Source of the DNA: an uncultured Eubacteriales bacterium
Lineage (GTDB): Bacteria > Bacillota > Clostridia > Oscillospirales > Acutalibacteraceae
Length of the DNA stretch: 12,826 nucleotides
Direction: 5' to 3'
Assembly (NCBI GenBank): GCA_900321515.1
Contig: ONWI01000235.1
Coordinates: 1-12,826 of the forward strand
Numbering within the stretch: the first letter of the stretch is position 1; every line of letters starts with the position of its first letter. Shown piece by piece: positions 1 to 6,538 of this stretch. A program made the position numbers and the translations under genes. The notes under the pieces were generated by a model. It searched no databases. It worked only from the letters and a program-made list of their open reading frames with translations, and had not been told where the DNA came from.

Positions 1-1
1 C

Positions 2-2521
2 GGCGCCTTCATCGACCAGATGGCGACGCTGCTCAACATCTCCCCCACCGAGATGAACGAGGCGGCAAAGACGGCGGAACGCCGTTACACCATCGCCTCG
101 CGGTGCGGCGTTTTTGCCAAGACGGACATCCAGCCGCTGCTCAATCAGGGCGCGCGCACGAGCGACGTTTCCTCCAGCATATTCTACGCGGTGGTCAACC
201 AGACCATCGCGGGACTTGCGCAGGGCAGACCCATCAAGGGCAATGTGGTGTATCTCGGCGGACCTCTGACTTTCTTTTCCGAGCTGCGCGCGGCATTTGA
301 CGACACTCTTAAGCTCAAAGGCACATGCCCGGAAAATTCGCTCTATTATGTGGCAATCGGCGCGGCTCTCGGGGCGGATACGGAGATTGACCTCGACAAG
401 GCGATTGAAACCCTCAGCCATCTCAAAGCCGTCGGCAACTACAATTCCATAGACCCGCTCTTTACCAGCCGGGAGGAATACGAGGCGTTTGTCAGGCGGC
501 ATTCGAAAAACTCCATCGAGCGCATCGACCCCGACACCTACGAGGGCGAAGCGTATTACGGAGTCGATTCGGGTTCCACCACCATCAAGATGGTAGTCAT
601 CACCCCCGACGGCAAAATCCTGCGGGACAAATACAGCTCCAACAAGGGCAACCCCGTGCCGCATGTCAAGGAATTTCTGGAGCACTTCTACTGGAAATAC
701 CCCAAGATCAAAATAGTGGGCGCCACCTCCACAGGCTACGGAGAAGAACTCATCAAGAACGCCTTCAGTCTGGATTCGGGCATCGTGGAGACCACCGCCC
801 ACCTGACTGCGGCGCGGAAATTCATGCCGGACGTGGAATTTGTCATTGACATAGGCGGGCAGGACATCAAATGCTTCAAAATCGGCAAGAAGGGCGAGGT
901 TGACAGCATCTTCCTCAACGAAGCCTGTTCTTCGGGCTGCGGCTCCTTCCTCCAGACATTTGCGGAGGCGCTGGGCAAGCCCATCGCGGAATTTGCCCGT
1001 CTGGGACTTTTTGCCGACAAGCCCGTGGACCTCGGCTCACGCTGCACGGTATTCATGAATTCCTCCGTCAAGCAGGCGCAGAAGGACGGCGCCTCCATAG
1101 AGAATATCTCGGCGGGGCTATCCATCAGCGTCGTCAAGAACGCGCTCTACAAGGTCATACGCGCCTCCAGCCCGGACGAACTCGGCAAAAAAATCGTCGT
1201 ACAGGGCGGCACATTCCTCAACGACGCGGTGCTGAGGGCATTCGAGCAGGAGATGGGCGTACAGGTGGTCCGTCCCGCCATCGCGGGACTCATGGGCGCT
1301 TACGGCGCGGCGCTTTACGCCTCTCGCCATTCCACCGGCAGCAGCAAAATTCTCAATGCGGAGCAGCTCGCCAACTTCTTCCATCAGGTCAAGGACGCGC
1401 GCTGCGGTCTTTGCAGCAACAACTGCCGCCTGACGGTCAATATATTCGACAACAACCGCAAATTCATCAGCGGAAACCGCTGCGACCGTCCCATCACCCA
1501 CCGCAAGGCGGACGATTCGCTCAACATATACGACTACAAACTGAAGCTCCTCAGGGAGTATCAGCCAATCGCGGGCGAACGGGGCAAAATCGGCATTCCG
1601 ATGGGACTGAACATGTTCGAACTGCTGCCCTTCTGGCATACGCTCTTCACAAAGCTGGGCTTCGAGGTGGTCACCTCTCCCCTCTCCGACCGGAAGATGT
1701 ACCTGCTGGGGCAGGCAACGATTCCGTCGGATACGGTCTGCTTCCCGGCAAAGCTGATGCACGGACATGTGCAGACCCTCATCAACGACGGCGTGCAGAC
1801 GATTTTTTACCCCTGTCTCTCCTACAACTTCGACGAAAAGAAGGGCGACAACCATTACAACTGCCCCGTTGTGGCGTATTACCCCGAGGTCATACACGCC
1901 AATATGCCCGATGTGGAAAAGATCGACTTCATCAACGACTATTTAGGCATTCACCGCCCCAAGGACTTCCCGAAGAAATTCCAGCAGGTGATGTCCAAAT
2001 ATTTCGACATTATCCCGCTCGACGAGGTAAAAGCAGCAGCGGCCGCAGCGTATGAGGAATATGACAGCTATCTCGCCAGGGTGCGCAGCCGCGGCGAGGA
2101 GATCATAGAAGAGGCGCGCGCCAGGGGAATGCACATCATCGTTCTTTCGGGACGTCCCTACCACATCGACCCGGAGATCAACCACGGCATTGACAGAATC
2201 ATATCGGGATGCGGCGCCGCCATTATTTCGGAAGACGTCGTGAGCGACAGGGTGGAAAAATTCCCCGTGAAGGTGCTGAATCAGTGGACCTATCACTCAC
2301 GCCTCTATTCCGCGGCAAAATATGTGCTGACGCAGCCGGATATGAATCTGGTGCAGCTTGTCTCCTTCGGCTGCGGCATCGACGCCATCACCACCGACGA
2401 GGTGCGCTCCATTCTGGAAAGCGGCGGGAAGATATACACCCAGATCAAGATCGACGAGATCACCAATCTCGGAGCCGTCAGGATCAGACTGCGCAGTCTG
2501 TTCGCGGCCATCGAGGAATAA
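2..2521 (+). CDS. Acyl-CoA dehydratase activase-type ATPase (BadF/BadG/HgdC family with DUF2229 and HgdB-like region), 5'-truncated
   Basis: The reading frame is open from base 2, with GAFIDQ preceding the first ATG at base 20, so the gene begins upstream of the window. Residues here count from that ATG. Residues 1-120 are the end of a first ASKHA ATPase domain. A second starts at about 179 with the phosphate loop GVDSGSTTIK (181-190), then VIDIGGQDIK (275-284) and the adenosine-side motif QGGTFLNDAV (395-404). Cys303 (ACSSGCG) and Cys342 (RCTVF) match the two cysteines that hold the [4Fe-4S] cluster at the HgdC dimer interface. A cysteine group C462/C465/C469/C488 links to a DUF2229/HgdB-like part (from about 523: KIGIPMGLNMFELLPFW, GRPYHIDPEINHG, SFGCGIDAITTDE). 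HgdC-type proteins use ATP hydrolysis to fire low-potential electrons into a dehydratase or reductase partner. Large multidomain members like this one have, to my knowledge, no assigned substrate. It probably acts with the next gene, 19 bases downstream. Confidence 0.85.
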   Translation, partial: GAFIDQMATLLNISPTEMNEAAKTAERRYTIASRCGVFAKTDIQPLLNQGARTSDVSSSIFYAVVNQTIAGLAQGRPIKGNVVYLGGPLTFFSELRAAFDDTLKLKGTCPENSLYYVAIGAALGADTEIDLDKAIETLSHLKAVGNYNSIDPLFTSREEYEAFVRRHSKNSIERIDPDTYEGEAYYGVDSGSTTIKMVVITPDGKILRDKYSSNKGNPVPHVKEFLEHFYWKYPKIKIVGATSTGYGEELIKNAFSLDSGIVETTAHLTAARKFMPDVEFVIDIGGQDIKCFKIGKKGEVDSIFLNEACSSGCGSFLQTFAEALGKPIAEFARLGLFADKPVDLGSRCTVFMNSSVKQAQKDGASIENISAGLSISVVKNALYKVIRASSPDELGKKIVVQGGTFLNDAVLRAFEQEMGVQVVRPAIAGLMGAYGAALYASRHSTGSSKILNAEQLANFFHQVKDARCGLCSNNCRLTVNIFDNNRKFISGNRCDRPITHRKADDSLNIYDYKLKLLREYQPIAGERGKIGIPMGLNMFELLPFWHTLFTKLGFEVVTSPLSDRKMYLLGQATIPSDTVCFPAKLMHGHVQTLINDGVQTIFYPCLSYNFDEKKGDNHYNCPVVAYYPEVIHANMPDVEKIDFINDYLGIHRPKDFPKKFQQVMSKYFDIIPLDEVKAAAAAAYEEYDSYLARVRSRGEEIIEEARARGMHIIVLSGRPYHIDPEINHGIDRIISGCGAAIISEDVVSDRVEKFPVKVLNQWTYHSRLYSAAKYVLTQPDMNLVQLVSFGCGIDAITTDEVRSILESGGKIYTQIKIDEITNLGAVRIRLRSLFAAIEE

Positions 2522-2540
2522 TCAGAAAGGGTAAGGCTCA

Positions 2541-3845
2541 ATGGCAGAATTAAAATATACCAAGGACGGCAGACTGCTTTTCACCAAGGAAATGCGCCGT
2601 GAATACAAGATTCTGGTGCCGAATATGCTCCCTGTGCATTTCAAGCTCTTTGAGAAGGTGCTGCAAAAGGCGGGATATGACATAGAGGTGCTCACCAACA
2701 GCAGTCACAGAGTGGTGGAGGAAGGGCTGAAATACGTCCACAACGACACCTGTTATCCCGCCCTTCTGGTCATAGGCCAGATGATCGACGCGCTGGGCAG
2801 CGGCAAGTACGACGTGAACAAAACAGCGCTCATGATCACCCAGACCGGCGGCGGATGCCGGGCTTCCAATTACATACACCTCCTGCGCAAGGCGCTGAAA
2901 TCGGCGGGATATGAGAATGTCCCGGTCATCTCGGTGAATCTGTCGGGTCTTGAGAGCAATCCGGGATTCTCGGTCACGCCGGCGCTCATCATGCAGTTCG
3001 TGTCCGGCATCGTGTACGGCGACATGCTCATGCTTCTCAACAATCAGGTCAAGGCGTACGAGCTGAACAAAGGCGAATCCGAGGCGCTGGTCAATAGCTG
3101 GGTTCAGCGGCTGCTGGAGCAGTTCTCCCACGGCAAGGGCATGATCGGCGAGGACTTCCGCAACAATCTCAGGCAGATCGCGGATGAATTCGACGCGATA
3201 CCGGTTCAGAGGGTTCCCAAGGTGAAGGTCGGAATCGTGGGCGAAATCTATGTCAAATATTCCCCGCTCGCCAACAACCGGCTCGAAGAATTCCTCGCCT
3301 CCCAGGACTGCGAGGTAATGGTGCCGGGACTGATGGGATTCGCGCTCTTCAAGATGGACAACCGTCTGGACGACATCGTACTTTACGGCGGCAGTTCGGT
3401 CAAATACAAATTCGTCTCCTTCCTCAAGAACTTCTGCACCAGAATGGAAACGGCAATGCTCGACGCGCTCCGGGATCACCCGAATTTCACCGTTCCGTCG
3501 CCCTACGCGCATCTGCGCACGCTGGTCAACGGAGTCATCGGCTACGGCAGCAAAATGGGCGAAGGCTGGCTGCTCACGGCCGAGATGCTTGAACTCTGCG
3601 AGTCGGGCTATGAGAATATCGTCTGCACCCAGCCGTTCGGCTGCCTGCCGAATCACATCAACGGCAAGGGCATGATCGGCAAGATCCGCAAGGTATTCCC
3701 CCATTCCAACATAACCCCTATCGACTATGACCCCAGCGCCACCAAGGTCAATCAGGAGAACCGCATCAAGCTGATGCTCGCCGTCGCGAGAGAGAATCTG
3801 TACGAACGCGCGGCGGCTGAGAATGCGAATTCAGCCAATTCATAA
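2541..3845 (+). CDS. 2-hydroxyacyl-CoA dehydratase (HgdB/HgdC-associated) like protein, partner of the upstream activase
   Basis: A 434-residue cytoplasmic protein with no signal peptide or membrane segment. It starts at ATG 2541 behind AAAGGGTAAGG. The opening KILVPNMLPVHFKLFEKVLQ resembles the segment that follows the DUF2229/HgdB part in single-chain large activases. It also has conserved-looking cysteines: Cys71 (HNDTCYPA), Cys106 (QTGGGCRASN), Cys362 and Cys368 (CTQPFGCLPNH). Such cysteines in the 2-hydroxyacyl-CoA dehydratase/benzoyl-CoA reductase superfamily bind FeS clusters, so an FeS cluster bound alone or with the upstream subunit is likely. GKGMIG occurs twice (199-204 and 375-380). 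Gene order and the 19-base gap point to co-translation and a complex with the activase. The reaction is unknown: no CoA-pathway gene sits beside it, and double-cubane-type reductases of the same superfamily reduce small molecules rather than acyl-CoAs. Family placement is fairly safe; substrate is not. Confidence 0.75.
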   Translation: MAELKYTKDGRLLFTKEMRREYKILVPNMLPVHFKLFEKVLQKAGYDIEVLTNSSHRVVEEGLKYVHNDTCYPALLVIGQMIDALGSGKYDVNKTALMITQTGGGCRASNYIHLLRKALKSAGYENVPVISVNLSGLESNPGFSVTPALIMQFVSGIVYGDMLMLLNNQVKAYELNKGESEALVNSWVQRLLEQFSHGKGMIGEDFRNNLRQIADEFDAIPVQRVPKVKVGIVGEIYVKYSPLANNRLEEFLASQDCEVMVPGLMGFALFKMDNRLDDIVLYGGSSVKYKFVSFLKNFCTRMETAMLDALRDHPNFTVPSPYAHLRTLVNGVIGYGSKMGEGWLLTAEMLELCESGYENIVCTQPFGCLPNHINGKGMIGKIRKVFPHSNITPIDYDPSATKVNQENRIKLMLAVARENLYERAAAENANSANS

Positions 3846-3865
3846 AACGGAGGCAGCTTCAGGAC

Positions 3866-4408
3866 ATGAGCAAAACCATCATTTATTCCGCGCGCCACGG
3901 CGAGACAGAATTCAATGTGAAATACTGTCTCTGCGGACGTCTTGACATTCCTCTGACGCAAAAGGGCATACAGCAGGCGCACACACTCGCGGACTCGCTG
4001 ACTGACAAGGGCATAGAGTTAATCTATTGTTCGAGCCTGTCCCGCGCCGTGGTCACAGCTGAAATCGTCGGGCAGAAACTGGGTATCTCCCCCGTTCCGG
4101 ACGACAGGCTTCAGGAGACAGACTTCGGCGGCATGGAATGCCGCAAACGCGACGACCCCGAATATCTGCGCCGCAGCCGTTCATTTGCCGAAAGATTCCC
4201 CGGAGGCGGCGAGTCAATATTGCAGTCGGCTCACAGGGTGTACGGATTCCTCGACGAGATCACGGAGAAAAACCGCGGCAAAACCATTCTTCTGGTGAGC
4301 CACGGCTGGACCAACAAGATGATCGCCTCCTACTTCCGGGACATGACAAACGAGGAATTCTCAAAATTCGTGCTGCCCAACTGCGAATTTGCGCGATACG
4401 AGATATAA
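3866..4408 (+). CDS. Histidine phosphatase (phosphoglycerate mutase-like) family protein
   Basis: A 180-residue soluble enzyme of the branch-1 histidine phosphatase superfamily. The catalytic motif ARHGETEFN holds the phosphorylated histidine His11 between Arg10 and Gly12. Arg60 (SLSRAVVTAE), Glu84 (LQETDFGGME, proton donor) and His146 (LLVSHGWTNK) complete the usual active site, so it should be active. Length fits small broad-specificity phosphatases, alpha-ribazole phosphatase (CobC) and GpmB-like enzymes. No cobalamin gene is nearby, so CobC is not supported and the substrate is open. The start is ATG 3866 with CGGAGG ending 12 bases upstream. It lies 20 bases after the HgdB-like gene and right before a terminator, so it is the last gene of that operon. 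A functional link with the activase pair is only suggested by position. Confidence 0.85.
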   Translation: MSKTIIYSARHGETEFNVKYCLCGRLDIPLTQKGIQQAHTLADSLTDKGIELIYCSSLSRAVVTAEIVGQKLGISPVPDDRLQETDFGGMECRKRDDPEYLRRSRSFAERFPGGGESILQSAHRVYGFLDEITEKNRGKTILLVSHGWTNKMIASYFRDMTNEEFSKFVLPNCEFARYEI

Positions 4409-4419
4409 ATTTCAAATAT

Positions 4420-4457
4420 ACGGGAGCCTTGAATTTTCGTAAAAGGCTCCCGTTTTT
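4420..4457 (+). terminator. Rho-independent terminator of the activase/phosphatase operon
   Basis: Arms ACGGGAGCCTT (4420-4430) and AAGGCTCCCGT (4443-4453) pair perfectly over 11 bp around a 12-base loop, followed by TTTTT at 4453-4457. It begins 12 bases after the phosphatase stop codon. Confidence 0.93.
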
Positions 4458-4520
4458 ATTATACATTTTTGATGTGTTGCACAAGAACGCACAAAAATAA
4501 TAAATTTACATTTATATTTC

Positions 4521-4549
4521 TTGACATAACATGAAAAAAGTAATACAAT
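4521..4549 (+). promoter_or_regulatory. Strong sigma-A promoter of the rny transcription unit
   Basis: TTGACA (4521-4526), a 17-base spacer and TACAAT (4544-4549) form a near-consensus housekeeping promoter; the start would be near 4555-4557 at GGGTG. The 30 bases upstream are almost pure A/T and could act as an UP element. The distance to the rny ATG (4822) gives a leader of about 265 nt, or the promoter serves a separate small RNA. Confidence 0.8.
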
Positions 4550-4691
4550 ATTTAGGGTGTAAATGAATTTCCTTTGCAAATATGTGAAAGATTCGTTTAT
4601 TTTTTCCGCAATTTAACCAAAATCACGGTTTTCGCACCCTTTCCCATCATACAATCCGGGAATAGGCGCGACAGGCGGCGCAATTGAATTC

Positions 4692-4733
4692 CAAGCCGAT
4701 TCTGACTGTTTGGGCTTGTTAATTGTTTTTTTT
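4692..4733 (+). terminator. Possible attenuator or small-RNA terminator inside the rny leader
   Basis: CAAGCC (4692-4697) pairs with GGCTTG (4713-4718) around a 15-base loop; seven bases later comes a run of eight T (4726-4733). The stem is short and the T run is offset, so termination would be partial at best. It would end a transcript of about 178 nt from the promoter at 4521-4549. Confidence 0.35.
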
Positions 4734-4800
4734 GAATATTTTTTATATATTTCTTAAATGTAATAATTTAAAATTGAATTTGCGCCGACCTAACTAATTT

Positions 4801-4807
4801 AAGGAGG
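4801..4807 (+). promoter_or_regulatory. Ribosome binding site of rny
   Basis: AAGGAGG is a full Shine-Dalgarno sequence. An in-frame GTG at 4810 lies only 2 bases after it, too close to be used, whereas ATG 4822 lies 14 bases after it and gives the normal RNase Y N-terminus. The 14-base spacing is longer than ideal and may moderate translation. Confidence 0.8.
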
Positions 4808-4821
4808 TTGTGTGTAAAGCA

Positions 4822-6387
4822 ATGGATTGGTTAAAAATTTTATTGCCTTTGGTGTTCGGACTGCTTGCAGGCGGAGCGTCGATGTACTTCTTCGGCTTCA
4901 AAAAGGGCTACGCGAACCGCAAGCAGACCGCCGAAGCAGCCATTTCCTCGGCGGAGGAAGAAGCCGAGCGCATTGTGGACGAAGCCAAAAAGGACGCGGA
5001 ATCCAAGCGCAAGGAAATCGTTCTCGAGGGCAAGGAAGAGCTTCATCGCCTGAGATCGGAAAACGACAAAGAAATCCGCGATCGCCGCAATGAGATCAAC
5101 AAGCAGGAAAAGCGCGTTCAGCAGCGCGAAGAGCACCTGAACAAGAAAATCGAGCAGGCTGAGAAAAAGCTCGAACAGTACAACGCACGCATGAAGCAGG
5201 CGGACGACAAGTTCGAGGAAGCCGAAACCCTGAAGCGCAGCCAGATGGAAATTCTCGAAAAGATTTCCGGATTCACCGCCGAGCAGGCGAAGGAACAGCT
5301 CATGAAGAGCCTTGAAGAGGAACTGATTCACGAGAAAGCCATCAAGATCAAGGAGTACGAGCAGCAGACAAGGGACGAAGCCGAAAAGAAGGCTCAGAAC
5401 ATCATATCTCTCGCCATACAGCGCTGCGCGTCGGATTATGTGGCGGAGTCAACCGTGTCGGTTGTCGCCCTGCCCAACGATGAGATGAAGGGCAGAATCA
5501 TAGGTCGTGAGGGACGCAATATCCGCACGCTTGAAACAGTCACCGGCGTTGATATCATCATCGACGACACGCCCGAAGCCATCACCCTTTCATCCTTCAA
5601 CCCCATCCGCCGCGAAGTGGCGCGCATCGCCATGGAACGCCTCATTCAGGACGGCAGAATACACCCCGCCCGCATAGAGGAAATGGTCGAAAAGGCAAAC
5701 AGGGAGATCGAAGCCACCATCAAGGAGGAGGGCGAACACGCCACCCTCGAAGCGAATGTAATGGGGCTTCACCCCGAACTTATCAGGCTGCTGGGCCGTC
5801 TGCGCTTCCGCACAAGCTACGGTCAGAACGTGCTCAAGCATTCGCTTGAAGTCTCGCTGATCGCCGGAGCCATGGCATCCGAGCTGGGCATCGACCCCGC
5901 GCCGGCACGCCGCGCAGGTCTGCTGCACGACATAGGCAAGGGTCTCGATTACGAGATGGAAGGCAGCCATGTTGACATCGGCGTTGATATGGCGCGCAAA
6001 TACCGCGAGCCGGACAACATCATTCACGCAATAGCCGCGCACCACGGCGGCGTCGAAGCCACCTCCATCATCGACTGTCTGGTGCAGGCAGCCGACGCGG
6101 TTTCAGCGGCGCGTCCCGGCGCCCGCAGGGAGAACGTCGAAAGCTACATCAAGCGTCTGCAGCGCCTGGAGGAAATCGCCAAGGAATTTGAAGGAGTGTC
6201 CGAGAGCTTCGCGATTCAGGCAGGCAGAGAGGTTCGCGTGCTGGTCAAGCCCGAAACGGTTTCGGACGACGAAATGCCGTTCCTCGCCCGCGAAATCTGC
6301 AAGAAGATCGAGAATGAACTCGATTATCCCGGTCAGATCAAGGTCAACGTCATCCGCGAAAGCAGAGCTTCGGAATACGCGAAATAA
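4822..6387 (+). CDS. rny: Ribonuclease Y
   Basis: Endoribonuclease that starts mRNA decay in Firmicutes and sits on the inner face of the membrane. The 521 residues match the usual size (B. subtilis about 520). Order of parts: one membrane anchor (about 4-26, ILLPLVFGLLAGGASMYFF), a long charged coiled coil (about 35-200, rich in E, K, R, Q), a KH RNA-binding domain with GRIIGREGRNIR (224-235), and an HD metal-dependent phosphohydrolase domain with His340, the His369-Asp370 pair (LLHDIGKG) and AAHHGG (406-411). All key residues are present. ATG 4822 is chosen over GTG 4810 because of Shine-Dalgarno spacing and because the protein then begins MDWLKILL. The gene stands alone between its own long leader and its own terminator, so it appears to be a single-gene transcript. 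The structured leader suggests post-transcriptional control. Confidence 0.97.
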   Translation: MDWLKILLPLVFGLLAGGASMYFFGFKKGYANRKQTAEAAISSAEEEAERIVDEAKKDAESKRKEIVLEGKEELHRLRSENDKEIRDRRNEINKQEKRVQQREEHLNKKIEQAEKKLEQYNARMKQADDKFEEAETLKRSQMEILEKISGFTAEQAKEQLMKSLEEELIHEKAIKIKEYEQQTRDEAEKKAQNIISLAIQRCASDYVAESTVSVVALPNDEMKGRIIGREGRNIRTLETVTGVDIIIDDTPEAITLSSFNPIRREVARIAMERLIQDGRIHPARIEEMVEKANREIEATIKEEGEHATLEANVMGLHPELIRLLGRLRFRTSYGQNVLKHSLEVSLIAGAMASELGIDPAPARRAGLLHDIGKGLDYEMEGSHVDIGVDMARKYREPDNIIHAIAAHHGGVEATSIIDCLVQAADAVSAARPGARRENVESYIKRLQRLEEIAKEFEGVSESFAIQAGREVRVLVKPETVSDDEMPFLAREICKKIENELDYPGQIKVNVIRESRASEYAK

Positions 6388-6402
6388 TCATCAAATGCTC
6401 AC

Positions 6403-6448
6403 ATCCGCAGGAATATGCCTGATTGCAGGCGGTATTCCTGCGGATTTT
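6403..6448 (+). terminator. Rho-independent terminator of rny
   Basis: A long hairpin: ATCCGCAGGAATA (6403-6415) pairs perfectly with TATTCCTGCGGAT (6433-6445), capped by an inner stem GCCTG/CAGGC (6417-6421 with 6426-6430) around a four-base loop. The T run is short (TTTT, 6445-6448). Its sequence is recognisably related to the hairpin at 7677-7717. Confidence 0.85.
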
Positions 6449-6464
6449 GCGTTGACAACGCAAA
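6446..6464 (+). promoter_or_regulatory. Perfect 19-bp palindrome over the -35 box: candidate operator
   Basis: TTTGCGTTGACAACGCAAA is a perfect inverted repeat of 9+1+9 bases centred on 6455. The -35 hexamer TTGACA (6452-6457) lies in its centre, so a dimer bound here would block RNA polymerase at the promoter of the Ig-like gene. With one skipped T the symmetry extends to GAT/ATC at the outside. No regulator gene is next to it and I cannot assign the site to a known repressor family. Confidence 0.65.
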
Positions 6465-6480
6465 TCAACCGGTATATAAT
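6452..6480 (+). promoter_or_regulatory. Perfect-consensus sigma-A promoter of the Ig-like protein gene
   Basis: TTGACA (6452-6457), exactly 17 bases, then TATAAT (6475-6480): both hexamers match consensus. Transcription should begin near 6486-6488, giving a leader of about 52 bases to ATG 6539. The -35 box starts three bases after the T run of the rny terminator. Confidence 0.9.
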
Positions 6481-6538
6481 ACTATCGGAAGGCTGTCAGA
6501 TACATTCAGACAAATCAAGAAAGAGAGGCATTCAACAG

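Larger units (their letters stand above)
4556..4821 (+). promoter_or_regulatory. Long structured 5' leader of rny (possible cis-regulatory RNA)
   Basis: This stretch has no convincing ORF. It contains a long-range pairing: AGGCGGCGCAA (4673-4683) with TTGCGCCGACCT (4780-4791), 11 bp with one bulged A, extended inward by two T-A pairs and by AATT/AATT (4687-4690 with 4772-4775). The stem closes 10 bases before the Shine-Dalgarno AAGGAGG (4801-4807). Inside it lies a hairpin followed by eight T. At the 5' end GGGTGT could pair with GCACCC (4634-4639). The pairings are read directly; a regulatory role is inference. It matches no riboswitch class that I recognise. Confidence 0.5.

Noticed and set aside
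1118..1897. Long minus-strand open frame inside the activase gene
   Set aside because: Opposite a region with firm HgdC/DUF2229 motifs; the translated product shows no recognisable domain.
2516..2545. Frameshift or nonsense mutation splitting a fused activase gene
   Set aside because: The downstream gene is in another frame but has its own ribosome site and ATG, and both proteins look intact; a genuine two-gene arrangement fits better.
3130..3680. Exact 20-base direct repeat (3130-3149 and 3661-3680) in the HgdB-like gene
   Set aside because: The copies are 531 bases apart, in frame, and both code for GKGMIG; most likely shared codon preference on a recurring short motif.
2550..3704. A 384-codon open frame on the minus strand opposite the HgdB-like gene
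   Set aside because: It mirrors the codon structure of a clearly recognised + strand gene in GC-rich DNA, has no family signature and no ribosome site; antisense shadow.
4565..4606. Weak hairpin GAATTTC/GAA-AG-ATTC followed by T-rich DNA in the rny leader
   Set aside because: Needs a two-base bulge and a 14-base loop in AT-rich sequence; too weak to call an attenuator.
4810..4821. GTG 4810 as start of rny
   Set aside because: Only two bases after the Shine-Dalgarno sequence and adds four residues not typical of RNase Y.
6188..6538. Possible much longer start for the Ig-like protein within the end of rny
   Set aside because: The upstream part overlaps rny out of frame, reads as Arg/Ser-rich nonsense, crosses a terminator and promoter, and would bury the signal peptide.
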